From Desulfovibrio desulfuricans (GTDB lineage: Bacteria; Desulfobacterota; Desulfovibrionia; Desulfovibrionales; Desulfovibrionaceae), in contig SUVB01000056.1 in assembly GCA_015062205.1 (NCBI GenBank), positions 1 through 64,000 of the forward strand: a DNA stretch of 64,000 nt. Reading direction: 5' to 3'. The notes under the pieces are model-generated. The model had not been told where the DNA came from, ran no database searches, and saw only the letters and a program-made list of their open reading frames with translations. Below are positions 52,880 through 62,046 of the stretch, one piece after another. The first letter of the stretch is position 1, and the number at the start of each line of letters is the position of its first letter. The position numbers and the translations under genes were made by a program.

Positions 52880-53625
52880 AGCAGGCTCGCCTGTTGCGGG
52901 CCGGGCCGTTCCGGCAGCACGCCCCGGAAGGTCAGACGATGCAGGGGGCAGGGCCCCAGACGGCGCAGGGCGTCCAGGTGTTCCCGGGTGCCGTAGCCCT
53001 TGTGCTCCTCAAAGCCGTAGCCCGGCCAGCGCCGGGCCAGCCGCCGCATCAGCCGGTCACGAAAGGTCTTGGCCAGGATGGATGCTGCGGAAATGGCGGG
53101 TTCGCTTTTGTCGCCGCCCACAATGGCCCGCTGCGCCGGGAGTGACGCCGGACCTCCCTTGCGCCATCGGAGGGCCAGCGTTGCCGTGGGCACCGTCTTG
53201 TCGCCGTCCACGAGCAGCAGGGCAGGAGGTTGCCGCAGGGCGCACACGGCGCGGCTCATGGCTTCAAACGTGGCCTGCAGGATATTGACGGCGTCGATGC
53301 GGGCGGGCCAGACCACGCCCAGGCCCCAGGCCACGGCGCATTGGCGGATGTGCGGGGCCAGCGTTTCGCGCGTGCGCGCGCTGCAGGCTTTGGAATCGTC
53401 CAGACCGGGCAGGTCGAATACGGCGGGCAGCATGACGGCGGCGGCCACCACCGGACCGGCCAGACAGCCGCGCCCGGCCTCGTCAATGCCCGCCGTCGTT
53501 TCGGGAAGGGGGCGGGGCGGCATGGCGCGCGCCGTCGGCAGGAGGGTCAGGCCGGCGTCGGCGCTGCCGCCGCGCAGCAGGGTGAAAAGGCTGGATTCAT
53601 CAGAAGGCGCGATTTTCCGGCTCAT
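52876..53625 (-). CDS. rnhB: Ribonuclease HII
   Basis: 249 residues. The active site is [20 protein letters not shown] (Asp and Glu), [13 protein letters not shown] (DSK), LLLVDGD and [12 protein letters not shown]. It removes RNA from RNA-DNA hybrids and single ribonucleotides. The first 40 residues before the conserved start are longer than usual; an internal ATG at [10 protein letters not shown] would give the standard length. It follows rplS by 150 bases and overlaps yraN. Confidence 0.94.
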   Translation of the reverse strand: MSRKIAPSDESSLFTLLRGGSADAGLTLLPTARAMPPRPLPETTAGIDEAGRGCLAGPVVAAAVMLPAVFDLPGLDDSKACSARTRETLAPHIRQCAVAWGLGVVWPARIDAVNILQATFEAMSRAVCALRQPPALLLVDGDKTVPTATLALRWRKGGPASLPAQRAIVGGDKSEPAISAASILAKTFRDRLMRRLARRWPGYGFEEHKGYGTREHLDALRRLGPCPLHRLTFRGVLPERPGPQQASLL

Positions 53626-53775
53626 GCGTGTTCCGGCAGGGGAGGCCTGCGGCGCGGGCTGCCCGCCCTGTTTCGCGCGGCGGGCGCAGGACGCGCCGCA
53701 ACGCGCCGGGGATGGCGGTTGCCCGTCCATGCCCGGCGCGTCGTGGAAAACGTTGTGGCGATTCCGCGCAAGGGA

Positions 53776-54123
53776 TCAGAAACGGCCGCGCGGTTTGATG
53801 CGGGCGGCCTTGCCCTTGAGGTCGCGCAGGAAGTACAGGCGGCTGCGGCGCACACGGCCCTGCGAGACGAGCTCCACATGGTCGATGAAGGGCGAGTTGA
53901 GCGGGAAGATGCGTTCCACGCCCACGCCGTCGGAAATCTTGCGCACCGTGAAGGTGGCGTTGGTGGTGCCGCGTTTGATGCGGATGACATTGCCCTGGAA
54001 GATCTGGATGCGTTCCTTTTCGCCTTCCACAATGCGCAAATGCACCTTCACCGTGTCGCCGGAGCGAAAGGCGGGCATGTCCATGCGCTGGTTTTCCCGT
54101 TCGATTTTCCTGATGATGTCCAT
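53776..54123 (-). CDS. rplS: 50S ribosomal protein L19
   Basis: 115 residues, the normal size. [53 protein letters not shown] and [20 protein letters not shown] are all L19. It is 75 bases downstream of the trmD fusion. The usual rpsP-rimM-trmD-rplS operon is represented here only by trmD-rplS. Confidence 0.98.
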   Translation of the reverse strand: MDIIRKIERENQRMDMPAFRSGDTVKVHLRIVEGEKERIQIFQGNVIRIKRGTTNATFTVRKISDGVGVERIFPLNSPFIDHVELVSQGRVRRSRLYFLRDLKGKAARIKPRGRF

Positions 54124-54198
54124 CGTGAACTCCTTGCAAATCCGGAGGATTGTTGCGTCGTTGCAGAACGCGCCGAGGCGCCCGGGCCGTCTGTGGCG

Positions 54199-55506
54199 TC
54201 AGCAATAGTCGCCGAGAATCCTGTCAGCCAGGATGGCTGCCGCGCTGCGCACCGAGAGATGGTTGTACCCCAGAAAACGCAGCGGCCGCAAGATGCCGTC
54301 GCACAGCGCAAGCGCTTCCGGCGCGAGCCCCCGCGCCGTGCCCAAGCAGAGCATGACCGGAGCCTGCCCGCACCAGCGCCGCACATGGCGCGGCGTCAGC
54401 AGCGGAAGCCCCGGCCGGGAGGCCGTTCCCCCGGCGGGCCATACGGCGGAACTGGCCACCAGTCTGGGCCGTGCGCCGTAGTGCGCGGCCACATGCGCCG
54501 CCGCTTCTTCCAGCGAGGCCGCAGGCCGCACCAGCCCGAGCGCTTCAGCCCGGTCGGCCTTGCCTGCTGCGGCGGGCTCCTTTGTCCAGTGGCGCAAAAT
54601 GTCTTCCAACAGCCGCAGCTGGTCGCGCAGGGGCGTCACCACATGGAACAAGCCCATCGCATAGCTGCGGGAAATTCGGGCTATATCGTGTATGTCCAGA
54701 TTTGTCAAAGAGGAAGCGCCGGTTTTTTTTGCATCCAGAATGACCGGGTAGTGCACGAGGCAGAAGGAGAGATTGCGCCCCGGCCGTTCACGGGGAATTT
54801 CGGCCAGAAATTGCGCATCCTCGCGGGTGAGGGGCGCTTCGTCGAGCAACTCCGGCCGCAGGCGCAGCGTGGTCCGCAGGGATTCCTGCCGGCGCCAGCG
54901 GGCAATGCGGCCGTGGTCGCCCGAGGTAAGCACCTCGGGCACGGGCAGGCCTTCCAGCGTTTCCGGCCGCGTGAACTGCGGATACTCCAGCAGGCCCGTC
55001 TCAAAGCTTTCGTCCTCGCCGGACGCCTCCTTGCCCATGAAGCCGGGCATGAGGCGCGCCACGGCCTCCAGCACGGCGAGGGCCGCGCTTTCGCCGCCGT
55101 TGAGCACCACATCGCCCACGCTCACGGGTTCCAGGGGGAAGATCTGCGCCAGCCGGGCGTCGATGCCCTCATAGCGGCCGCAGATGAGGGTCAGGTCTTC
55201 CTCACGCGCCAGTTCCCGCGCCAGCTCCTGCGTCAGCGGGCGGCCTGCGGGCGTCAGCAGCAGCATGCGGCCGGGGCGCTCAATAGCGCGCAGGGCGCGG
55301 GCCAGCGGATCGCCCTGCATGACCATGCCGGGGCCGCCGCCGTAGGGGCTGTCATCCACATGGCGGTGGCGCTCCGTGCTGTACCGGCGGGGGTCGTGGA
55401 AACTGCACTGCACGATGCCCGCCTCCCGCGCGCGGCCCAGGAGGGCCGTGGACAGGGGGGAGTCGAAAAATTCGGGAAAGAGCGTGACGAGGTGAAAGCG
55501 CGGCAT
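54199..55506 (-). CDS. trmD: tRNA (guanine37-N1)-methyltransferase TrmD fused to a second SPOUT-type RNA methyltransferase domain
   Basis: 435 residues. Residues 1-235 are TrmD: FHLVTLFPEFFDSPLSTALL, DDSPYGGGPGMVMQGDP, LICGRYEGIDAR, and SVGDVVLNGGESAALAVLEA. It methylates G37 of tRNAs to prevent frameshifting. Residues about 245-435 form a second domain (SFCLVHYPVILDAKKTGASS, LTNLDIHDIARISRSYAMG, VVTPLRDQLRLLEDI, and a C-terminal ARGLAPEALALCDGILRPLR). This matches the Methyltrn_RNA_4 type of SPOUT methyltransferase found alone or fused to TrmD in delta-proteobacteria and related lineages. The target of the second domain is unknown. The start at 55506 fits the conserved TrmD start. Confidence 0.92.
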   Translation of the reverse strand: MPRFHLVTLFPEFFDSPLSTALLGRAREAGIVQCSFHDPRRYSTERHRHVDDSPYGGGPGMVMQGDPLARALRAIERPGRMLLLTPAGRPLTQELARELAREEDLTLICGRYEGIDARLAQIFPLEPVSVGDVVLNGGESAALAVLEAVARLMPGFMGKEASGEDESFETGLLEYPQFTRPETLEGLPVPEVLTSGDHGRIARWRRQESLRTTLRLRPELLDEAPLTREDAQFLAEIPRERPGRNLSFCLVHYPVILDAKKTGASSLTNLDIHDIARISRSYAMGLFHVVTPLRDQLRLLEDILRHWTKEPAAAGKADRAEALGLVRPAASLEEAAAHVAAHYGARPRLVASSAVWPAGGTASRPGLPLLTPRHVRRWCGQAPVMLCLGTARGLAPEALALCDGILRPLRFLGYNHLSVRSAAAILADRILGDYC

Positions 55507-55594
55507 GGGCGCAGAGTGCCGCAAAAGTCCGCGCCGGACAAGTGGAAATATCTTTTGCCGCAGCCTGTCGCGGTCTGTCGTGCCGGGCGAGGAC

Positions 55595-55624
55595 AAAAAA
55601 CGCCCCGGCCGCAGGGCCGGGGCG
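55595..55624 (-). terminator. Intrinsic terminator of the fusA-like gene
   Basis: A perfect 10-bp stem CGCCCCGGCC/GGCCGGGGCG (55601-55624) with loop GCAG. On the minus strand it is followed by six T (55600-55595). It lies 27 bases past the fusA-like stop and 88 bases before the trmD start, so trmD is a separate transcript. Confidence 0.92.
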
Positions 55625-55651
55625 TCGCCGCCGGAGAAGGGGAGGGCGGGG

Positions 55652-57715
55652 TTATTCCGCCGCGATGTGCGCCTTGTGCTCGGCAATGACCTTTTCGGCC
55701 ACGGGCTGCGGCGCTTCCTCGTAGTGGTCGAATTCCATGGTGAAGAAGCCCTGCCCGCCGGTCATGGAGCGCAGGTCGGGCGCGTAGCGCAGCACTTCGC
55801 TCATGGGCACATGGGCCTTGATTTCGGTGACGCCGGCCTGCGAGTCCGACCCTAGCACCTTGCCGCGCCGGGAGGAGAGGTCGCCGATGACGTCGCCCAT
55901 GCTCTCATCCGGCACGGACACGGTGAGCAGCACGATGGGCTCCAGCAGCACGGGCTTGAGCGTCTCCATAGCCTTCTTGAACGCCAGCGAACCGGCCACC
56001 TTGAAGGCCATTTCGGAGGAGTCCACCGTGTGGTAGCTGCCGTCGTACACCTTGACGCGGAAGTCCACCACCTGGCATCCGGCTAGGAAGCCGCGGGCGG
56101 CAGCCTCCTGAATGCCCTTGTCGATGGCGGGGATGTACTGGCGCGGGATGGCCCCGCCCACGATGGCGTCCTCAAATCGGTAGCCGGAGCCGCGCGGCAG
56201 GCCTTCCATCTCGATCCAGCAGTCGCCGAACTGGCCGCGCCCGCCGGACTGCTTCTTGTGGCGGCCCTGCACCTGGCACTTGCCGCGCACGGTCTCGCGG
56301 TAGGGCACCTTGGGCGTCTTGAGCACGATATCCACCTTGAAGCGGCGCTTGGCCTTTTCCACGGAAAGTTCAATGTGCAGCTGGCCCATGCCGGAGAGCA
56401 GAATGTCGCCGGTCTCCTCGTCGCGGCCCAGGCGCAGGGTGACGTCCTCGTCCAGCAGGCGCTGCATGGCCGCGTAGACCTTGTCTTCCTCGCCCTTTTC
56501 CTTGGGGGCCAGGGCGTAGGTGATGAGCTGGGGCGGCAGTTCGGGCATGGGCAGTTCAAAGGGGGCCTTCTCATCGCAGAGCGTGTCGCCGGTGCGGGTA
56601 TTCTTGAGCTTGGCCACGGCCACGAGCGCGCCGGGACCGAGGGGCTCCTTGCAGGGCGTCTGGGTCTTGCCCAGGATGTAGAGCGGGTTGCCCAGGCGCT
56701 CGTTTTCCTCGCTGCGCATGTTTTTCAGCGTGACGTCGCCGTTGAGCGTGCCGGAGAGCACCCGCAGCAGGGAGAGCTGGCCCGCGAAGGGATCGGCCAG
56801 CGTCTTGAACACGAAGCAGGCCGCCGGGCCTTCCGGATCGGGAGCGCGCTCCGCGCCGTCACGTCCGACAAGGGGCGGCCGGTCGAGGGGCGAGGGCAGC
56901 AGGGCTTCAATGGCGTCCAGCAGGGCCTTGCCGCCTTTGTTTTCCAGCGCGGAGCAGGTCAGCACGGGAGTCAACTCGCCCTTGACCACGCCCGCGCGCA
57001 GCCCGGCCCTGAGATCCTCCGCCGAGAGGCTGCCTTCTTCCAGGTACTTCTCCATGAGGGCTTCATCGCTTTCCGCGATGTTTTCCACTGTGACGTCCCG
57101 CAGCAGGGTTACGTCGTCGGCAAGCGAGGCGGGAACGCCCGCCTCGGCGGAGGCGCCGTCCTCGCCGAACATGTGGGCCGTGCCCGAGAGCACATCCACC
57201 ACGCCCACGAAGGTTTCCCCCTGCCGGATGGGCAGCTGCAGCACCACGGGCTTGACGCCCAGCGTGGTCAGGCCGTCGAGGGCCATCTGGAAGTCCGCGC
57301 GGTCGCGGTCCATTTTATTGATGACAATGGCGGCGGGCAGACCGGCCGCGCGCACGAGGCCCCAGAATTTTTTTGCCAGCGGGCGCACGCCGTCCACGGC
57401 GTCCAGCACAAAGACGGCGCTGTCCACCCCCTTGAGCAGGCATTCCATATCGCCCGTGAAGTTGCCGTCGCCGGGGATATCCAGCAGGAAATGGCGGTTC
57501 CTGTTCCAGAGATAGGTGGCGCAGGCGGGCTGCACCGAACCGCGGCGGCGCGTTTCCTCCGGCTCGTAGTCCAGGCAGGTGGTGCCGTCTTCAACGGCGC
57601 CCATGCGGCTGACGGCTCCGGCCCTGTACAGCAGCATTTCCGCCAGGGACGTTTTGCCGCAGCCGCCGGTGCCGACAAGTGCGAACGTGCGTTGCATTTC
57701 CAGTGGAGTAGGCAT
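55652..57715 (-). CDS. EF-G-like translation GTPase (FusA2-type paralogue)
   Basis: 687 residues with EF-G domain order. The P-loop is unusual (GTGGCGKT, residues 15-22, instead of AHIDAGKT). The G3 motif is DIPGDGNF (79-86) instead of DTPGHVDF, so the catalytic histidine is replaced by Asp. NKMD (G4) is normal. The rest has a domain III region, domain IV and a C-terminal LRSMTGGQGFFTMEFDHYE typical of EF-G. This pattern is known in EF-G-like paralogues, which do not simply replace EF-G. GGGAG precedes the ATG at 57715. Its terminator separates it from the trmD operon. Confidence 0.9.
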   Translation of the reverse strand: MPTPLEMQRTFALVGTGGCGKTSLAEMLLYRAGAVSRMGAVEDGTTCLDYEPEETRRRGSVQPACATYLWNRNRHFLLDIPGDGNFTGDMECLLKGVDSAVFVLDAVDGVRPLAKKFWGLVRAAGLPAAIVINKMDRDRADFQMALDGLTTLGVKPVVLQLPIRQGETFVGVVDVLSGTAHMFGEDGASAEAGVPASLADDVTLLRDVTVENIAESDEALMEKYLEEGSLSAEDLRAGLRAGVVKGELTPVLTCSALENKGGKALLDAIEALLPSPLDRPPLVGRDGAERAPDPEGPAACFVFKTLADPFAGQLSLLRVLSGTLNGDVTLKNMRSEENERLGNPLYILGKTQTPCKEPLGPGALVAVAKLKNTRTGDTLCDEKAPFELPMPELPPQLITYALAPKEKGEEDKVYAAMQRLLDEDVTLRLGRDEETGDILLSGMGQLHIELSVEKAKRRFKVDIVLKTPKVPYRETVRGKCQVQGRHKKQSGGRGQFGDCWIEMEGLPRGSGYRFEDAIVGGAIPRQYIPAIDKGIQEAAARGFLAGCQVVDFRVKVYDGSYHTVDSSEMAFKVAGSLAFKKAMETLKPVLLEPIVLLTVSVPDESMGDVIGDLSSRRGKVLGSDSQAGVTEIKAHVPMSEVLRYAPDLRSMTGGQGFFTMEFDHYEEAPQPVAEKVIAEHKAHIAAE

Positions 57716-57936
57716 GGTGATCTCCCTTAGTAGCAGTATGGCCCGCCTAGGGCGGCCGGATGGGCGAAAGCCGGGGAAGCGCTTCGTCTTCCTGTTGTAA
57801 TTCAGGGTTACGTTACAGAGTTGTCCTGCAAAAGGGAAGGGGCCGGGGCGGATGTTTCGGCGTATCGGCGCTTGACAGCCCGCCCGTCTGCGAGGAAATA
57901 TCCGTTATATTCGCCCGAGCGGCTGGAGAGTGCGGC

Positions 57937-58626
57937 ATGATGGTATGGCTGTGGGTTGCCCTGGGGGGCGCCACCCTTGTGGCGGCGATCATTTTCAGCG
58001 TGCGCCTCAGAAAGCGGGGAACCGCCTCGCTGGAGGACGACCGTGAGCGGGCCCGCGCGCGCATCCGCCGGACCGAGGAAGAAATTTTCGAGGAACAGAA
58101 CCGGATGACTTCGGGCGAACATCTGCACATCGCCCGCGCCGGTCTGGAGGACCTGCTGCGGCTGGCGGGCAATCCGCCGCAGGCGCGTCTGGAAATGGAG
58201 CATGCCGACCCGCGCGACGAAAGGGAATCGGCGCTTGCGCTGCACCTGCCGGGCGAAGTCCTGCATGTGGGCCTGAGCATGCGCACATGCCGGCTGCGCG
58301 GGGGCAAGATGGTCCGCCAGCGGGCCACCTGGCATTTACAGGGGGCAGAACTGCACGAAGAGTACGCGGATCTGGCCTCGCTCATGCATGCGGTCAGTCT
58401 GCGTCTGGCTTCGGCGCTCCGCGCCGCGGGCGGAACCGGCTGCGGCGCCGTCATGGAAGACCCGGCAGACGAAGCGCCGCCGGAGCTGCCACATTTTGCT
58501 CGGCGTTTTGCCCACGCGGCTGCAGGAATGCAGGGCGGGGCGGAACATCCCGGCCCGGGGCTGGGGAAGGCGCACGTTGACGGGCGTCCGCTTTCTTCCC
58601 GCGCGGCCGCGCAGGGGAAGCGCTGA
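57937..58626 (+). CDS. Membrane-anchored protein of unknown function
   Basis: 229 residues. One N-terminal membrane helix (VWLWVALGGATLVAAIIF) is followed by a positively charged stretch and an arginine/glutamate-rich helical region (DDRERARARIRRTEEEIFEE). A central part, LHLPGEVLHVGLSMRTCRLR and ATWHLQGAELHEEYADLAS, may be a small folded domain. I do not recognise a family. GGAGAG lies upstream of the ATG. It is divergent from the fusA-like gene and convergent with the thioesterase gene. Confidence 0.7.
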   Translation: MMVWLWVALGGATLVAAIIFSVRLRKRGTASLEDDRERARARIRRTEEEIFEEQNRMTSGEHLHIARAGLEDLLRLAGNPPQARLEMEHADPRDERESALALHLPGEVLHVGLSMRTCRLRGGKMVRQRATWHLQGAELHEEYADLASLMHAVSLRLASALRAAGGTGCGAVMEDPADEAPPELPHFARRFAHAAAGMQGGAEHPGPGLGKAHVDGRPLSSRAAAQGKR

Positions 58627-58715
58627 CGCCTCCGGCTGCAGGGGCTTTTCTGCAGCGGCGCAGTGCTGTGCCCGGCTCGCCTGACGGAGGCTCCGGGCCG
58701 CCCGTTCCCGCGCCG

Positions 58716-59135
58716 TCAGTCTTTCGGCGCGAGTTCGCGGAACCAGTCCGGCATGGGCACGGGGCGTCCTTCCCGGTTGGTGAGGGCGTGCTGGGTCATG
58801 CCGGTGGCGAGCAGTTGCGTCTTGTCCTCATTCCATATCTCATATACAAAGCGCAGGGATGCACGGCGGCGTTCGCTGATGGCCGCGCGCACCAGCACAA
58901 GGTCGTCATACCGGGCGGGGGCCCGGTAGCGGCACTGCGCCTCCCGCACGGGCAGTCGCAGGCCGCGTTCCTCCACGGTCGCGTAGCTCATGCCGCAGGC
59001 GCGGATGTACGTATTGCGCGAGCGTTCAAACAGGTGCAGGTATTCCGCATAATACAGCACGCCCATGGTGTCCGTTTCTCCATAGGACACACGGTGCTGC
59101 AGCCAAATGTCAGGGGTGGGGAACTGATCATGCAC
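58716..59135 (-). CDS. YbgC-like acyl-CoA thioesterase (hot-dog fold)
   Basis: 139 residues from a GTG at 59135, with AAGGAG upstream. The 4HBT motif is in HRVSYGETDTMGVLYYAEYL, with Asp as catalytic residue, and ERSRNTYIRACGMSYATVEERG follows. It hydrolyses acyl-CoA esters; substrate unclear. An ATG in another frame cannot produce this protein. The 5' end overlaps that of the mltA gene on the other strand. Confidence 0.9.
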   Translation of the reverse strand: MHDQFPTPDIWLQHRVSYGETDTMGVLYYAEYLHLFERSRNTYIRACGMSYATVEERGLRLPVREAQCRYRAPARYDDLVLVRAAISERRRASLRFVYEIWNEDKTQLLATGMTQHALTNREGRPVPMPDWFRELAPKD

Positions 59136-60302
59136 GCAAGGACTCCTTGGTTTGCGATGTTCGAGGAAGGGCGCGGCGCGGCGCGGCATTTCGGCCTGCG
59201 CCTTGCGCTGTTGCCGGCGGTGTTGGCAATGTTGGCGCTGTGCGCCTGCGCGAAGCATGCTCCGGCTCCGGCGGAGCAGCCGCCCCTGCCGCCGGTGGGC
59301 TTTGAAAGCCCGGAATTTTTTGTCGCCAATCTCTTTCCCCGCAATCAGGATCTGACGAGCTGGAAAGACATGGCGCCTACTGTGCGCAAGTCCCTCGCCT
59401 ACGTCAACCGCAAGCCGCAGGCCGCCGTGGCCGTGCGGCGCCCCGGCCTTTCCGTGACCTGGGGCGATCTCTCCCGTACGCTCACGCGCCTGCAGCAGCT
59501 ACTGCCCCGTCTGGATTCGGAACCGCGCCTCCTGCTGGAAAATTTCCGCTGGGCGGAGGTGAAGGGCGGCATCAACTATTCGGGCTACTATGAACCCGCC
59601 GTGCGCGCAAGCCGGACCCGCAAGCCCGGCTACACCCAGGCCATCTACAAGGTGCCGCCGGATCTGCACAAGGTCATAGCCCGGCGCGGCAAGTATTATG
59701 ACCGCCGCACCATTGAGGAGAAACAGGTGCTGGCGGGCAGGGGGCTGGAACTGGCCTGGGCGGCTGATCCGGTGGACGCGTTCTTTCTGGAGATTCAGGG
59801 GTCCGGCCGCCTGATCTTTGACGACGGCACCCAGGCCTTTGTCAACTATGCCGGCCAGAACGGCCACAAATACAAGAGTTCGGGCCGAATCATGCGCGAG
59901 AAGGGCCTGCTCAAACGCGGCGACATCTATGAACAGCGCGAATGGTTCAGGAACAACCCGGACCGCGTGCGCGAGATTCTCAACGACAATCCCAGCTACG
60001 TCTTTTTCAAGTTCGGCACGCAGGGCCCCACCGGCGCCATGGGCTATGAGGTGGACGACTGGCTTTCCTTGGCCACGGACAGGGGCTTCATCCCGCTGGG
60101 GGCTGTGGTGGCCTACGGCGTCAACGCGCCCGACGAGAAAAGGGGGAGTGTCCCCCTGCGCGGCATCGGCTTTGCGCAGGACGTGGGTGGGGCCATCAAG
60201 CGCAACCGCATTGATATCTTCTGCGGCAGTGATGAGCGCGCGAACTATGTGGCCAGCTTCCTCGACGCCAAGGGCCCGGCCTGGGTGCTGCTGGCGAAAT
60301 AG
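59130..60302 (+). CDS. mltA: MltA-type membrane-bound lytic murein transglycosylase
   Basis: 390 residues. A lipoprotein signal (LALLPAVLAMLALCAC) should anchor it to the outer membrane. The MltA core includes INYSGYYEPAVRASRTR, DPVDAFFLEIQGSGRL and the 3D domain with the catalytic Asp in GFAQDVGGAIKRNRIDIF. It cuts glycan strands to 1,6-anhydro ends. The start at 59130 has GGGG upstream; an ATG at 59157 has a weaker context and also keeps the signal. The start at 59130 overlaps the YbgC-like start on the other strand. Confidence 0.93.
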   Translation: MHARTPWFAMFEEGRGAARHFGLRLALLPAVLAMLALCACAKHAPAPAEQPPLPPVGFESPEFFVANLFPRNQDLTSWKDMAPTVRKSLAYVNRKPQAAVAVRRPGLSVTWGDLSRTLTRLQQLLPRLDSEPRLLLENFRWAEVKGGINYSGYYEPAVRASRTRKPGYTQAIYKVPPDLHKVIARRGKYYDRRTIEEKQVLAGRGLELAWAADPVDAFFLEIQGSGRLIFDDGTQAFVNYAGQNGHKYKSSGRIMREKGLLKRGDIYEQREWFRNNPDRVREILNDNPSYVFFKFGTQGPTGAMGYEVDDWLSLATDRGFIPLGAVVAYGVNAPDEKRGSVPLRGIGFAQDVGGAIKRNRIDIFCGSDERANYVASFLDAKGPAWVLLAK

Positions 60303-60486
60303 GAAGAGGGGCCCGCAGCGCGCCCGTAACCGGCGGGGAACATGCCGCGGCAATGCGCCGTCGGGGCGGCGTGCAAAAAAAGTTCTCGCCGGCGCCGGCA
60401 ATGGCGGATGTTATGAGACATGCCAATTCTCCCGCGGTGTCGCACGCTTGCAGGCCGTCGGCAAGTGTGATAGCCATAAACACTTT

Positions 60487-60570
60487 GCGAGAGTGGCGGA
60501 ATTGGTATACGCACTGGACTTAGAATCCAGCGCCTCAGGCATGCGGGTTCAAATCCCGCCTCTCGCACCA
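60487..60570 (+). tRNA. tRNA-Leu (anticodon UAG)
   Basis: 84 nt ending in encoded CCA. The acceptor stem is GCGAGAG with CTCTCGC, the D-arm contains TGGTATACGC, the anticodon stem CTGGA/TCCAG encloses CTTAGAA (anticodon TAG), and the T-arm is GGGTTCAAATCCC. It is 29 bases upstream of the tig start, so tRNA and tig are probably on one transcript that is processed. TTGCAG (60448-60453) may be part of its promoter. Confidence 0.95.
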
Positions 60571-60599
60571 GGCACTTCACCAAAGAAAAGGAGTCCTTC

Positions 60600-61955
60600 G
60601 TGGAATATAGCGCAGAAGACCTTTCGCCGGTCAAGAAAAAGGTCGTCATCACCACGGAACCGCAGGAAGTGGATGCGGCCATCATGGGGGCCGTGGCCCT
60701 GTACAAAACCTCCGTGCAGCTGGACGGGTTCCGCAAGGGCAAGGCGCCGGCCTCGGTCATTGAACAGCGTTTCCGCGACAAGATTTACGAGGAAGCCCGC
60801 CAGGATCTGATTAACGTCCACATCAACGACGTCATGCAGAAGATGGACGTGACGCCGCTGGCGGGCATCAACGTGGATGCCGAGGGCGCATTCGAGCGCG
60901 GCAAGGGGTACACTTACAGCGTGGAATTTGAAGTGCTGCCCGTGTTTGATCTGCCGCCCTATGAAGGCATGGAGGTGGAGCAGGAAAAAGTGGTGGCGGA
61001 CGAGAAGGAAGTGCAGCTCGTTCTGGACCGCATCCTGCGCGATCGCGCGGAGCTTGTGCCCGTGGAGGGCGGCGGCCCCGCCGTTGACGGGCAGATCGCC
61101 ACCATCGGCTTTGCCGCCTATGAGGACGGCAAACCGCTGGACGGCGTCAAGGCCGAGAACTTTGATCTGGCGCTGGGCGAGCATCAGGCTCTGGAAGACT
61201 TTGAAGCCCTGGTCAAGACCGTGCCCAACGGCGGCGAGGGCGAGGGGCCGATCACCTTCCCCGAAGATTTTCTCTCCAAGGAACTGGCGGGCAAAACCGT
61301 GACCATGAAGGTCAAGGTGTATGCAGTGAAGGAACGCAAGCTGCCCGAACTCAATGACGAACTGGCCAAAAGCCTGGGGCAGGAAAACGTGGAAAAACTG
61401 CGTGAAACCATCACCCAAAGCTACACCAAGAGCCGTTTTGATCTGAACAAGAGCGCCGCCCAGAAAACCCTGCTGGACCGCATGCTCAAAATGGTGGAAT
61501 TTGAACTGCCGCCCAGCATGGTGGAGACTGCCATGCGCACCCTGCTGGGCGACATGGCCGCCCGTCTGGAGCGCCAGGGGCGCAGCCTGGACGCGCTGGG
61601 CAAGAGCGTGGAGGAACTGCGCACCGAGGTCCGGCCCCAGGCCGAGGAGCTGGCCCGCTCGCAAGTGCTGCTGCTGGCCATAGCCAAGAAGGAAGGGCTG
61701 GACGTCAGCGAAACCGAGGTCAGCACGCAGCTGTACCGCATGTGCCTGCAATCCGGTGAGGACTTCAAGTCCACGCGCGAGGCCTATGAACGCTCGGGCA
61801 TGATCTTTGTGCTGCGCGACCGCATGCTGGCCGACAAGGCCATGGATCTGGTCTATGCCAAGGCAAGGGTGACGGAAGTGGAGCCGAAGGCCCCGGAATC
61901 CGGGGCTGCGGACACGGCCGCGCCGGACGCTCCCGCCGACGCCGAGAAAAAGTGA
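60600..61955 (+). CDS. tig: Trigger factor, ribosome-associated chaperone
   Basis: 451 residues from a GTG at 60600, with AAAGGAG upstream. The ribosome-binding signature is degenerate but recognisable in [20 protein letters not shown] (GFRxGKxP). The FKBP-like PPIase domain follows ([20 protein letters not shown]), then the long C-terminal helical arms. The tail is Ala/Asp/Pro-rich. Tig, ClpP and ClpX are next to each other, as in many bacteria, linking folding at the ribosome to degradation. Confidence 0.95.
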   Translation: MEYSAEDLSPVKKKVVITTEPQEVDAAIMGAVALYKTSVQLDGFRKGKAPASVIEQRFRDKIYEEARQDLINVHINDVMQKMDVTPLAGINVDAEGAFERGKGYTYSVEFEVLPVFDLPPYEGMEVEQEKVVADEKEVQLVLDRILRDRAELVPVEGGGPAVDGQIATIGFAAYEDGKPLDGVKAENFDLALGEHQALEDFEALVKTVPNGGEGEGPITFPEDFLSKELAGKTVTMKVKVYAVKERKLPELNDELAKSLGQENVEKLRETITQSYTKSRFDLNKSAAQKTLLDRMLKMVEFELPPSMVETAMRTLLGDMAARLERQGRSLDALGKSVEELRTEVRPQAEELARSQVLLLAIAKKEGLDVSETEVSTQLYRMCLQSGEDFKSTREAYERSGMIFVLRDRMLADKAMDLVYAKARVTEVEPKAPESGAADTAAPDAPADAEKK

Positions 61956-61962
61956 GACAGGG

Positions 61963-61994
61963 GGCGGCCTTTCGGGGTCGCCTTTTGGTTTTTT
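61963..61994 (+). terminator. Terminator between tig and clpP
   Basis: GGCGGCC (61963-61969) pairs with GGTCGCC (61976-61982) with one G-T pair and a six-base loop, and is followed by TTTTGGTTTTTT. It begins eight bases past the tig stop and ends 52 bases before the clpP ATG. Partial read-through to clpP is possible. Confidence 0.8.
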
Positions 61995-62046
61995 GCGGCC
62001 CCGGGCCGCACCCAAACCGGCCGCCGGCCGCGTTGCGAGGCTGATT

